From Anaerolineales bacterium (GTDB lineage Bacteria; Chloroflexota; Anaerolineae; Anaerolineales; UBA11579): a DNA stretch of 64,000 nt. The notes beneath the pieces are model-generated. The model had not been told where the DNA came from. It saw nothing but the letters and a program-made list of their open reading frames with translations, and made no database searches. The first letter of the stretch is position 1, and each line of letters starts with the position of its first letter. The DNA is taken from contig JAFGDK010000047.1 in the NCBI GenBank assembly GCA_016932165.1, forward strand, positions 1 to 64,000, read 5' to 3'. Below are positions 41,009 through 50,477 of this stretch, piece after piece. The position numbers were made by a program, and so were the translations under genes.

Positions 41009-41901
41009 AGCGCGAAGTCAAGATTGGAAATACCTTGGTTGGAGATGGACATCCCACATTTATTGTCGCTGAGGTCGGGATCAATCACAACGGCGACCTG
41101 GAGATTGCCAAACAACTGATCGATGTGGCCAAGTGGGCTGGCGTGGATGCAGTGAAATTCCAGAAGCGAACTCCTGAGTTGTGTGTGCCGGAAGAGCAGA
41201 AAAGCAAAATGCGTGAGACCCCCTGGGGCTATATCTCCTACCTGGATTACCGCACCAAAGTGGAATTTGGCATCGATGACTACCAGGAGATTGACCGCTA
41301 CTGCAAAGAAAAGGGGTTGATCTGGTTTGCCTCTCCCTGGGATGAAAAATCGGTGGACTTCCTGGAAGACTTTTCTCCGGTGTGTTATAAGGTGGCGTCG
41401 GCATCGCTGACTGACCGGATTTTGCTGGAAGCCATCAAGGAAACCGGCCGTCCGGTGATCCTCTCGACTGGAATGTCTACGGTGGATGAGATTCAAAAAG
41501 CGGTGGACTTCTTAGGAACCGACAACCTGATCATCACCCACACCACCAGCGCCTACCCCTGTGAGCCGGATGAACTGAACCTGAAAATGATCCGGACCTT
41601 GCAAGAGATGTTCCCCACTGTGCCGGTGGGTTATTCTGGGCATGAAGTTGGTTTGGTACCTTCAGCTGTGGCAGTTGCAATGGGCGCTTGCATGGTCGAA
41701 AGGCATATCACCCTCGACCGGGCCTTGTGGGGCAGTGACCAGGCTGCCTCGGTTGAACCAGGCGGGTTAAATAAGCTGGTTAAGTACATTCGCACCACCG
41801 AGGCCGCCCTGGGTACCGGGGAAAAAGTGATCTACGAAAGTGAGATCCCTTCCCTCTCCAAGCTGCGCCGCAGCAATTGGCGTTCGCCCCGAGGAAAATA
41901 G
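41005..41901 (+). CDS. N-acetylneuraminate synthase-family nonulosonate synthase, copy 2
   Basis: PTFIVAEVGINHNGDLEIAKQLIDVAKWAGVDAVKFQKRTPE; VILSTGMSTVDEIQKAV; VGYSGHEVGLVPSAVAVAMGACMVERHITLDRALWGSDQAASVEPGGL. Confidence 0.93.
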   Translation: MKREVKIGNTLVGDGHPTFIVAEVGINHNGDLEIAKQLIDVAKWAGVDAVKFQKRTPELCVPEEQKSKMRETPWGYISYLDYRTKVEFGIDDYQEIDRYCKEKGLIWFASPWDEKSVDFLEDFSPVCYKVASASLTDRILLEAIKETGRPVILSTGMSTVDEIQKAVDFLGTDNLIITHTTSAYPCEPDELNLKMIRTLQEMFPTVPVGYSGHEVGLVPSAVAVAMGACMVERHITLDRALWGSDQAASVEPGGLNKLVKYIRTTEAALGTGEKVIYESEIPSLSKLRRSNWRSPRGK

Positions 41902-41913
41902 AGGAAACCAGGG

Positions 41914-43557
41914 ATGAGCCGAATCTCTGAATTGATTAAAAAAATCCGGGAGGAATATCGCCTGCGCCGGGACAAGCTGGTGAATATTGACCGGTTTGGT
42001 GCGATAGCCAAAGAGATTGAGAGCGGTGAATCCGCGCTAAGCCAGGATGCCGGTACGGTAGTGGTCTTCAATGCCAGCACCCGGCTGGCAAATTTCAGCC
42101 TGAATGCGGCTTTCTCACTGCTCTCTTCCTGGGGGCTGCGCCTGTCTGGTTGGCGGGTGATCCATTTTGTCTGCCAGGGCGGGATGAGCCGATGTGTATT
42201 GGGCTCATCCGAGAATCACCCTTATATCCAGCCGCCCTGCAAGTTGTGCGCGGCATTTTCACATCATCTCTATAGCGGTAGTGAGATAGCGGGATTTGAA
42301 TACAAACGCGACGAAGACCTTAGCAATGCCCTGGTTGGAAAATCAGTTGCAGAGATGATGAATTTCGTCTTTGAAGACCTGCCGCTGGGTGAAATTGTGC
42401 TCCCCTCCCTCCGTTGGCGCATGAGGCGCCATCATCTTGAGGAAGATGAAACCACCCTGCTTCTCTTCCGGGAATTCATCCTCTCAACCTATCACGTTGG
42501 CAAGGAATTTGCAGCCCTCGCCGACCGGGAAAAACCCGATCTGGTGCTGGTTTTTAATGGGCAGATGTTCCCCGAAGCGATCGTCCGTTATTTAGCCCGG
42601 CAGCGAGGTATCAAGGTGATCTCGCACGAAACCGGCTACCAGCCGTATACCGCCTTCTTTACCACCGAGGATGCCACAGCGCGCAAAATTTACCTCACCG
42701 AGGAAGAGAAGACCCTGACCGAAGAAGAAAATCGGCGTCTGGATGCATACCTGGAAAAACGATTCCAGGGAAGCTTCAGCATGGCAGGGGTAAAATTCTG
42801 GCAGAATATGGAAGGCTTTCCGGCAAGCATTGAAGAAAAATTAAAAACCTACGAACAGGTGGTGCCGATTTTCACCAATGTGATCTTTGATACCAGCCAG
42901 GCACACGCCAACACGGCTTTTGAGCATATGTTTGCCTGGTTGGATGCGATCCTGGAAGTGGTCAGGGCGCACCCCGAGACCTTATTTGTGCTGCGCGCCC
43001 ACCCTGATGAACTGCGGCCAAACTCAACCAAGAAAAGCAAAGAAACCGTGCAGGATTGGGTGGAAGAAACCGGGGCCGCCGACTTGCCTAATCTGATCTT
43101 CATACCGCCGCTGCAATTTGTCAGCTCCTACGATCTGATCAGACAGTCTAAATTTGTGCTGGCCTACAACTCCTCCATTGCTCTGGAAGCTGTCCTCCTG
43201 GGAAAATTATCTGTCTGTGCTGGCTGGGCTTGGTACTCAGAATATCCCGTTGTGATCTCTCCCCAAAATGCCCAGGAATTCACCCAAAAAACAGCGGAAC
43301 TGTTGGCGGCCGAACAGGTAGAACTGCCGGAACAATTCCTCCAAGTGGCGCGTGCCCTGGTCTATTACCAGAACTTCCGCGTATCAATTCCTTTCGATCG
43401 TTATTTAGGGTCGCATACTCTTCCGGGGTTTGTGCGCTTGAAATCTTTTGATGTCGCCGAACTGAATGAGCAGGATGATCCCGCAGTACAATCTCTGCTT
43501 GCCGGTATTCGGAGTGATCTGCCGGTAATCAAGCTGGAGCGTAACTATGGCAACTGA
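41914..43557 (+). CDS. Capsule-synthesis-like surface polysaccharide protein (paralog of 25482-27077)
   Basis: FVLRAHPDELRPNS; QFVSSYDLIRQSKFVLAYNSSIALEAVLLGKLSVCAGWAWYS. Confidence 0.65.
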   Translation: MSRISELIKKIREEYRLRRDKLVNIDRFGAIAKEIESGESALSQDAGTVVVFNASTRLANFSLNAAFSLLSSWGLRLSGWRVIHFVCQGGMSRCVLGSSENHPYIQPPCKLCAAFSHHLYSGSEIAGFEYKRDEDLSNALVGKSVAEMMNFVFEDLPLGEIVLPSLRWRMRRHHLEEDETTLLLFREFILSTYHVGKEFAALADREKPDLVLVFNGQMFPEAIVRYLARQRGIKVISHETGYQPYTAFFTTEDATARKIYLTEEEKTLTEEENRRLDAYLEKRFQGSFSMAGVKFWQNMEGFPASIEEKLKTYEQVVPIFTNVIFDTSQAHANTAFEHMFAWLDAILEVVRAHPETLFVLRAHPDELRPNSTKKSKETVQDWVEETGAADLPNLIFIPPLQFVSSYDLIRQSKFVLAYNSSIALEAVLLGKLSVCAGWAWYSEYPVVISPQNAQEFTQKTAELLAAEQVELPEQFLQVARALVYYQNFRVSIPFDRYLGSHTLPGFVRLKSFDVAELNEQDDPAVQSLLAGIRSDLPVIKLERNYGN

Positions 43558-44446
43558 TGATAGGCTGGAAATCCTCTCGGTCTCACTGCTTGAGAATAAA
43601 ACTCTGGTTAATGAAATGAAGCAAATTGCCGCCCAAATGCGGGTGGAATTTGGCTGGCATTATCTACTTGATCTGGTCTGGATTATTGAGTGCCTCGATC
43701 TGGAGTCGCTGGCCAATGTTCTGGATGCTGGCGCGGGTAGAGGGGTGATCCAGTTTTTCCTGGCTTCCAAAGGAATTAACGTGGTCAGCGTCGACCGGGT
43801 CAGCCGGGCATATTTGCCGCTCCATTTCAGAAAGTATTGTCAGATCGAAGGATTTACTCCGGAGGACCTGGCATCTCCAGCCAAAACACTTTTCCGCTTG
43901 GCAAAACGGGAAGGAAATCTTGACCGCAAAGTGCGGGAGTTTGTTCGCGACCTGGTATTCTTCCCAGCGGGCAAGTCGATTGCGCCGGGCAGCGGCAAAG
44001 TGCTCATCTACCAGCAAGATCTGAAGAACCTCAAAAAGATTGAAGACAATTCCATGGATGCCGTTGTAGCGGTCTCTGCATTGGAGCATAACCTCCCAGA
44101 AGATTTGCCACAAGTGGTGGCCGAGTTGATGCGGGTGCTGAAGCCTGGCGGCAGGCTGGTCGCCACCCTGTCCACCAGCGGCAGCCAGGACCAGTACCAC
44201 CAGCCTTCATCTGGTTGGACCTACTGCGAAGCCAGCTTAAAAGCTCACTTTGGGCTGGACGCTGATGTGATCTCAAATTATGACCAGTTACCGGCACTTT
44301 TCGAGGACCTAAGGCATTCAACTGAACTCAAAGAAGGTCTGGCAAAGTTTTACTTCCAACGCGGTGAAGGAGGGATGCCCTGGGGTGTCTGGGACCCGCA
44401 GTACGTACCGGTGGGGGTCTGCAAAGTAAAGCCGCTGGCTGGTTAG
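43547..44446 (+). CDS. Class I SAM-dependent methyltransferase
   Basis: ANVLDAGAGRGVIQFFLASKGINVVSVDRV; MDAVVAVSALEHNLPEDLPQVVAELMRVLKPGGRLVATL. Confidence 0.88.
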   Translation: MATDDRLEILSVSLLENKTLVNEMKQIAAQMRVEFGWHYLLDLVWIIECLDLESLANVLDAGAGRGVIQFFLASKGINVVSVDRVSRAYLPLHFRKYCQIEGFTPEDLASPAKTLFRLAKREGNLDRKVREFVRDLVFFPAGKSIAPGSGKVLIYQQDLKNLKKIEDNSMDAVVAVSALEHNLPEDLPQVVAELMRVLKPGGRLVATLSTSGSQDQYHQPSSGWTYCEASLKAHFGLDADVISNYDQLPALFEDLRHSTELKEGLAKFYFQRGEGGMPWGVWDPQYVPVGVCKVKPLAG

Positions 44447-44462
44447 CAGGAGGAAGATAGTC

Positions 44463-44708
44463 ATGGAAACCCAAAAAACCTTATCAGAGCAAGTGCAGGC
44501 CGTGCTGCAGGAGGCGCTGCGCGTTGGAGCTGGAGAGATCGGCCCGCAAACACAATTCGGCGACCTGCCGCAGTGGGATTCGATGGGGCACATGGAAGTG
44601 ATGGTCGCCCTGGAGAAGGCTTTTGGCGTGGAGATCACCGCTGATACGATCACCGAACTGGTCAGCATCCCGGCGATTTGTTCTTATATCGAGGCCCGCC
44701 ATGAGTGA
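44463..44708 (+). CDS. Acyl/aminoacyl carrier protein
   Basis: 81 aa; QWDSMGHMEVMVALEKAFGVEI contains the phosphopantetheine DS(M/L) motif. Confidence 0.9.
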   Translation: METQKTLSEQVQAVLQEALRVGAGEIGPQTQFGDLPQWDSMGHMEVMVALEKAFGVEITADTITELVSIPAICSYIEARHE

Positions 44709-45888
44709 GCAACTTGAGATCACCCCGGTTGTTACTATCCCCGACCATCTCGTCGGGCAGATCAGGTCAAAACTGGCCTATGTGGACGAGTTGATTGCCC
44801 AGGCGGAGATCAGCGAGGACGGCAGTCTGATCACGCTTGCCCTGCACCGCAAGGCCAGTGAGGACAAGAAGGCCAATATCGCAGGAAAAATTCAGCACGT
44901 GGTAGAGGAAATGGCCCGCGGTGCTATCCAGCCCAAAGTGGAGGTTCTGGAAGACCATTCCGCCAGGCCGACTTATTATGACCGTGATCCGATGGAAGTG
45001 CTGCGAGCCAGCGCCGAGGTTTATGAAGAGGAGACGGGTGTCTTCGTGTTCGGACCGCTGGTCACCCGGCTGATGGATTTCTTTGAAAGCCGCTTTTTGA
45101 TGCTGGCGGACGAATTTGAGGCCAAACCCTACCGCTTTCCCACCCTAATCTCTGCAAAAATGCTCGACCGGGTGGACTATTTCAGCGCCTTCCCGCATTC
45201 CCTGACCTTCGCCACTCACCTGCGCGAAGACCTGGATGTGATCAACCATTTTGCCCATGAAGCGCATTATACAGAGGATGGGCTGAATGCCCCGGCAGAG
45301 AGCTTTTCCAGATTTAAGATGCTCAATTCCCCGGCAGTTTGCTACCACCTGTACTTCTCCCTGGCCGATCACCCGCTGCCGGACGGCAAACTGATCGCCA
45401 CTGCAGTGGGGCACTGCTTCCGCTACGAATCCACCAACCTGACTTCGATGGAACGCCTGTGGAACTTCACCATGCGCGAGGTGATCTTCGTCGGACCTAA
45501 GGATTTTGTACTGGAAAACCGGGAAAAATCCCGCCAGTTGATGGAGAAGATCTTCGAAGATATCGGCCTGGTGTACCACGTGGAGACCGCCAATGATCCC
45601 TTCTTTGTCGGCGAGTTCCGCAAGCAGGTTGCCTTCCAGACTGCCTTCCAATTGAAATACGAGATCAGAGCCAAGCTGCCTTTCAAGAACAGCACCCTGG
45701 CGGTGGGCTCCTACAACTACCACCAGGATTTCTTTGGCCGGCACCTGGGTATCACCCTGCCGGATGGCGGGCCGATCCACACCGGGTGCACCGCTTTCGG
45801 CCTGGAGCGGATCGTGTATGCCTTCCTGTCCCAGTTCGGATTTGACCAAAGCAAATGGCCTCAGGTAGTCAGGGATTGGATCAAATGA
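44701..45888 (+). CDS. Class II aaRS-like protein, predicted amino acid:[carrier protein] ligase
   Basis: Class II motif 2 GHCFRYESTNLTSMERLWNFTMREVIFVG and motif 3 TGCTAFGLERIVYAFL; candidate Zn ligands C/E/C in NSPAVCYHLY, FRYES, TGCTAFG; start overlaps the ACP stop (ATGAGTGA). Confidence 0.78.
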   Translation: MSEQLEITPVVTIPDHLVGQIRSKLAYVDELIAQAEISEDGSLITLALHRKASEDKKANIAGKIQHVVEEMARGAIQPKVEVLEDHSARPTYYDRDPMEVLRASAEVYEEETGVFVFGPLVTRLMDFFESRFLMLADEFEAKPYRFPTLISAKMLDRVDYFSAFPHSLTFATHLREDLDVINHFAHEAHYTEDGLNAPAESFSRFKMLNSPAVCYHLYFSLADHPLPDGKLIATAVGHCFRYESTNLTSMERLWNFTMREVIFVGPKDFVLENREKSRQLMEKIFEDIGLVYHVETANDPFFVGEFRKQVAFQTAFQLKYEIRAKLPFKNSTLAVGSYNYHQDFFGRHLGITLPDGGPIHTGCTAFGLERIVYAFLSQFGFDQSKWPQVVRDWIK

Positions 45889-46397
45889 ACGCCGCGATTG
45901 AGGTCAGCTACCGGGTAGGAACCGAAGCGGATTTCCCGGTGATCAAGGGCTTTTACGAAAAACTGGATACCTTCTTCCGCGAGATCGACCTGGGACTGCC
46001 CCAACCTGAAGATGTCGGCCAGGCCTGGCTGGATTCTTTCTCCCGGCTGTACGGCAAATTTGCCCTGGTGCACATTGCCGAGATTGAAGGTCAGGTTGTC
46101 GGTTTCATGCTTTCTCGGATCAAGCGCGTGCCCCCGTATTGGGGCGGCGTGATGGTCGGCACTCTCAGCGATATGTGGATCGAAGATAAAGGCCGTCGGC
46201 TGGGCATCGGGCGCAAGCTCTCCGAGCTGGCCCTGGACTGGCTGCGCATGCAGGGCGTGCACTCCATCGAGATCCAGGTGCTGGCCCAGAATGACCCCAG
46301 CTGGAAGCTGTATGAAAGTATGGGCTTCAAGCTCGAACTGCGCCAGGCCCGATTGCTGTGGGACGATTACGATAGATATAAAGATGCAAGAGGTTAG
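45885..46397 (+). CDS. GNAT family N-acyltransferase
   Basis: MWIEDKGRRLGIGRKLSELALDWLRMQGVHSIEIQVLAQNDPSWKLYESMGFK; ATGA overlap with the upstream gene. Confidence 0.88.
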   Translation: MNAAIEVSYRVGTEADFPVIKGFYEKLDTFFREIDLGLPQPEDVGQAWLDSFSRLYGKFALVHIAEIEGQVVGFMLSRIKRVPPYWGGVMVGTLSDMWIEDKGRRLGIGRKLSELALDWLRMQGVHSIEIQVLAQNDPSWKLYESMGFKLELRQARLLWDDYDRYKDARG

Positions 46398-47160
46398 CCG
46401 CCAGCAAGTGATGGATAGTTTGAAGGCAGCGGGCATTTCCAGAGGCGATGGCCTGCTGGTGCACTCTGCCTTGCAATTCTTGGGGCGTCCATCTGACGGG
46501 GTGGGCATGTACCTGGAAGCGCTGGATGAGGTCATTAGGTTCTTCAATTCAGAGGGGCGGGTGGCTGTGCCGACTTTCAATTTCAGCTTTGCCCGCGGCC
46601 AGGACTACAACCCGGCGACTGCCCCTTCGATTGGGATGGGTGCTTTCTCTGAATTGGTGCGACTGGATCCCCGCTCCCACCGCACCACCCATCCGATGCA
46701 GTCCTTTGCCCTGATCGGCGCCCGGGCGGAGGAACTGGCCTCCCTGGATACACCCTCTGCTTTCGATGATGGTTCAGCGGTTGATAAGATGCTGGAAATG
46801 GATGACAAGTTGCTGCTCCTGGGGGCCAATATCCAGGCGGTTTCCGCCCTGCATTACAGCGAGCAGCGCACCGGCGTGCCCTACCGCTATTGGAAAGATT
46901 TTCACGGGAATATTCTCCGCAATGGAGAATGGCAGCCAGTCTGCTACCGCATGTACGTGCGGGATATGCAGATTGACGCCAAACTGGAGATCTTTGAAAT
47001 TGAATCTGTAATGAAACAGCGCGGCCTGTGGCGGGAAGTCCCCCTCAATTACGGCAAGATTGCCACCTGCCGCCTGCGTGACTTTGTAGATATAACCACT
47101 GAGCTGCTCAAGGCAGACCCCTGGCGCTTTGTGACCAACAAACCGGAGGAGGCCGGATGA
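46384..47160 (+). CDS. AAC(3)-like (aminoglycoside 3-N-acetyltransferase fold) family protein
   Basis: GDGLLVHSALQFLGRPSDGVGMYLEALDEVI; VAVPTFNFSF; RTTHPMQSFALIGARAEEL; KLLLLGANIQAVSALHYSEQRTGVPYRYWKDFHG; ATG at 46384. Confidence 0.85.
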   Translation: MQEVSRQQVMDSLKAAGISRGDGLLVHSALQFLGRPSDGVGMYLEALDEVIRFFNSEGRVAVPTFNFSFARGQDYNPATAPSIGMGAFSELVRLDPRSHRTTHPMQSFALIGARAEELASLDTPSAFDDGSAVDKMLEMDDKLLLLGANIQAVSALHYSEQRTGVPYRYWKDFHGNILRNGEWQPVCYRMYVRDMQIDAKLEIFEIESVMKQRGLWREVPLNYGKIATCRLRDFVDITTELLKADPWRFVTNKPEEAG

Positions 47161-48479
47161 GCACGATGATGGGACTGATTGACGAGCTGTGGTACTTGGC
47201 GCGCGAGCTGGTCTCAGATGAATATGACCAGGCGCTGCAACGGCTGGCAGAAGAAGCGCCGATGACGATCCACAAATACCCCTCCGGGATGCCGGCCTGG
47301 ACGTGGACTGTGCCGGAGAAATGGACTTGCCACGAAGCTTATCTGGAGACACTCGACGGGCGCCGAATGATCGACCGGGCCGATCATCCCTTGCACGTGG
47401 TTTCCTATTCGCTGCCCTTTGAGGGTGTGGTGGGGCGGGAAGAACTGCTGGAGCATCTGCATGTTCACCCATATGATCCCGACCTGATCCCCTTTGTTTT
47501 TAAGTATTACCAGCGTGAGTGGGGCCTGTGCCTGACGCAGAAACAGCGCGGCGCCCTGGACGAAGACCAATACCGGGTGGTGATCCGCACCAGCTTTGAG
47601 CCGGGCACCCTCAAGGTGGGAGAAGTGATCGTGCCAGGCGAGGTGGAAGACAGCTTCATACTGGCCGCCCATTTGTGCCACCCGGCGCAGGTCAATGACG
47701 ACCTCAGCGGCGTGGTCGTTGGGCTGGATGTGATGCGCCGCCTGCTGGAGAGGAAAAAGCCGCATTACACCTACCGGTTTTTGATCCTGCCGGAAACGAT
47801 CGGCTCGGTTGCTTATCTCAGCCAGCACGAAGACCTGATCCCGAAGATGGTGGGCGGGCTGTTCCTGGAAATGTTGGGCAACGATTCCGGTCTGGCGCTG
47901 CAGCAGTCCTTTATGCCGGAGAGCCAGTCCGACCAGGCGCTGACCGCCGCCTTGCGAGGCGTGGATCCGCAGGGGTTCGTCGGCCCATACCGTACGATTA
48001 TCAACAACGACGAACGTCAGTTCAACGCCCCAGGGGTGCGCGTGCCGATGCTCTCCCTCTCGCGGGTTGAACATCCGCAGTTGCTCGAGTCGATGTACCG
48101 CCCTTACCCGGAATACCACTCCAGCGCCGATACCCCAGCGATTGTCTCCCAGGCGCGGCTGGAGGCTGCCCGGGATACCGTGCTGGCGATGGTTTTGGCC
48201 TTTGATCAGAATGCGTATGTGGTCAATCACTTCAAAGGCGAGGTGTTCGCCTCAGGGTATGGCATCTGGATCGATTACCGCGATAACCCGGAGGGCCACC
48301 GCAGCCTGTTCCAGATCATGGAGCGCTGCGACGGCACCCACACCGTGGCCGAGATCGCTAACCAGCTGGGAATCCCCTTCCAGGCAGTCTGGGAGATCAT
48401 TGCCCAATTCTCAGAGAAAGACCTGGTCAGCTTAAGCCGTACCCGGCAGCCGACTGATCCACACACGAGGAAACTGTGA
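47157..48479 (+). CDS. DUF4910/aminopeptidase-like protein with C-terminal wHTH-like tail
   Basis: VIVPGEVEDSFILAAHLCHPAQVNDDLSGVVVGLDVMRRLL; GLFLEMLGNDSGLALQQS; C-terminal HTVAEIANQLGIPFQAVWEIIAQFSEKDLV. Confidence 0.8.
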   Translation: MSTMMGLIDELWYLARELVSDEYDQALQRLAEEAPMTIHKYPSGMPAWTWTVPEKWTCHEAYLETLDGRRMIDRADHPLHVVSYSLPFEGVVGREELLEHLHVHPYDPDLIPFVFKYYQREWGLCLTQKQRGALDEDQYRVVIRTSFEPGTLKVGEVIVPGEVEDSFILAAHLCHPAQVNDDLSGVVVGLDVMRRLLERKKPHYTYRFLILPETIGSVAYLSQHEDLIPKMVGGLFLEMLGNDSGLALQQSFMPESQSDQALTAALRGVDPQGFVGPYRTIINNDERQFNAPGVRVPMLSLSRVEHPQLLESMYRPYPEYHSSADTPAIVSQARLEAARDTVLAMVLAFDQNAYVVNHFKGEVFASGYGIWIDYRDNPEGHRSLFQIMERCDGTHTVAEIANQLGIPFQAVWEIIAQFSEKDLVSLSRTRQPTDPHTRKL

Positions 48480-49327
48480 AGAAGCCGATCAAAGACACCG
48501 CCCGGATTGTGCGCTGGCGGCTGCGCCGGATGACCGACCGCCAGGCTGACCTGCGGGTTGATTTGCCTGCCCTTTTCGCTAATTCTTTCCCCAAGTCGGG
48601 CACCCATTTGCTCACCCAGGTGTTAGCCGGATTCACCCGGCTAGGCCCGTTCATCGACACCCGTCTGCCGGCAATCACGATGTTCAAGGGGCGCACCGGC
48701 GCGGCATTTTCAATGAAGACCCTGCTCCGCCAGATCAACCGGCTGGGTCCGGGAGATATCGGCTACGGCCACCTGCACGCCGATCCGCTGATTGTTGAGG
48801 CCTTGTGCAGACCGGGGATGGCAGCGTACTTCATCTTGCGAGACCCGCGCGATGTGGTTGTCTCGCATGCCTATTATGTCACTGGGGGGAATGCCAAACA
48901 TTCCCTGCGCGGCTACTATAACCAGCTGGAGAGTTACGAGGAACGGCTTAAGATCAGCATCACCGGCCTGCAGCTGGGGGAAATCTACTTCCCTGATGTG
49001 ACCGATAGATTTGAGCCATATCTTGGCTGGTTTAACCGTCCAGAGATCCTCACCCTGCACTTTGAGGATTTTCTCACCCGGCGAGAAGAAAGCCTCCACC
49101 GGGTGCTGGATCATGCCATTGCCCGCGGCTTTGCCTATCATGGGGATCGGGATGAAGCCGTTGAGAAGTTGGCTGCTGTGATAGACCCCAATAGTTCTCC
49201 CACTTTCCGCAGTGGAAAAGCAGGCGGATGGCAGGATAAATTTACCCAGGAACACATCGATCTCTTCAAAAAAATCGCCGGCGACCTGTTGATCCGTCTG
49301 GGCTACGAACAGGATCTGGACTGGTGA
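48476..49327 (+). CDS. Sulfotransferase family protein 3
   Basis: LFANSFPKSGTHLLTQVLAG; AYFILRDPRDVVVSHAYYVTG. Confidence 0.87.
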   Translation: MKKPIKDTARIVRWRLRRMTDRQADLRVDLPALFANSFPKSGTHLLTQVLAGFTRLGPFIDTRLPAITMFKGRTGAAFSMKTLLRQINRLGPGDIGYGHLHADPLIVEALCRPGMAAYFILRDPRDVVVSHAYYVTGGNAKHSLRGYYNQLESYEERLKISITGLQLGEIYFPDVTDRFEPYLGWFNRPEILTLHFEDFLTRREESLHRVLDHAIARGFAYHGDRDEAVEKLAAVIDPNSSPTFRSGKAGGWQDKFTQEHIDLFKKIAGDLLIRLGYEQDLDW

Positions 49328-50268
49328 TGGAGAAACCGCGCTCCTGCTCGGTGGTCATCCGTGCTTTCAACGAGGCCGATCATATCGGCAGGCTGCTGAA
49401 CGGCATCCGGCAGCAGTCCCTGCCGGTGGTGGAGGTCATCCTGGTGGATTCGGGCTCCACCGACAGCACCGTGCAGATTGCCAGGGAATTTGGAGTTAAG
49501 CTGGTCAATATCAGGCCAAAGGAGTTCTCCTTTGGCCGCTCGCTGAACCGGGGGATTGCTGCTGCTTCGCACGATTTCATCGCCATGATCAGTGCCCATT
49601 GCTACCCAGTCTACTCCGACTGGCTGGAAAAACTGATCGAACCGCTGGCAGACCCCGGGGTTGCGATCAGCTATGGCAAACAGCGCGGCGGCGAAACCAA
49701 CCAGTATTCCGAACACCAGTGGTTCAAGCAGTACTTCCCGGACTATTCCCTCCCCAGCCAGGGGCACGCATACTGCCATAACGCCAATGCCGCCATCCGC
49801 AAGAGCTTGTGGGAGCAGCACCCTTATAATGAGCAGCTTACCGGTCTGGAAGACCTCGGCTGGGGCAGCTGGGCCTTCGAGCAGGGATACAAGATTGCCT
49901 ACTCCGCTGAGGCAGAGATCATCCACCTGCATGATGAAAAACCGGCCCAGGTGTATAACCGTTACCGCCGGGAAGCGATCGCCATGAAGCAGATATTGCC
50001 GGAGAGCACCTTCAGCCTGTGGAACTTCTTCCGGCTGGCATCCAGCACGGTGTCCTCCGATCTGCTCCAGGCCCGGCGGGACGGTGTGCTGGGAAATCAT
50101 TGGGCCAGCATCTTCTGGTTCCGGATTTTGCAATACTGGGGCACCTACCGCGGCTACCGCCACTCCGGGGATGTCGATTTTACGATGATCCAGCAGTTCT
50201 ATTATCCGCCGGGGATCTTATCGGAGAAGAAACCGGCAGAACGGAATGTGGAGCGGATTGACTATTAA
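49327..50268 (+). CDS. Glycosyltransferase family 2
   Basis: CSVVIRAFNEADHIGRLLNGIRQQSLPVVEVILVDSGSTDSTVQIA; ATG at 49327. Confidence 0.9.
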   Translation: MEKPRSCSVVIRAFNEADHIGRLLNGIRQQSLPVVEVILVDSGSTDSTVQIAREFGVKLVNIRPKEFSFGRSLNRGIAAASHDFIAMISAHCYPVYSDWLEKLIEPLADPGVAISYGKQRGGETNQYSEHQWFKQYFPDYSLPSQGHAYCHNANAAIRKSLWEQHPYNEQLTGLEDLGWGSWAFEQGYKIAYSAEAEIIHLHDEKPAQVYNRYRREAIAMKQILPESTFSLWNFFRLASSTVSSDLLQARRDGVLGNHWASIFWFRILQYWGTYRGYRHSGDVDFTMIQQFYYPPGILSEKKPAERNVERIDY

Positions 50269-50477
50269 GCAAGTGGTTTCAATTATTGGTCAAGAAAGTC
50301 CTCAGATTGCATGCTCATCAGTCTTTCGTAGTGTTCGAAACAGCAATCACAATCCCCTCCTCCGGCTCCGCAGGGATCGGGTTGGCGGGTACTCTGACAA
50401 ACCTTAGTACGACCGTTTTGGATCATCTACATCCATATCACCCGCGGTACAATCAGGAGTGATTGAGGTAGAGCAAT

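Noticed and set aside
44623-45888. Longer start for the aaRS-like ligase
   Set aside because: The internal ATG at 44701 overlaps the ACP stop in a coupling arrangement; the extension would run through most of the ACP C-terminus out of frame.
47214-48230. 338-aa antisense ORF within the DUF4910 gene
   Set aside because: Shadow ORF rich in His/Gln/Gly; no motif and no matching operon.
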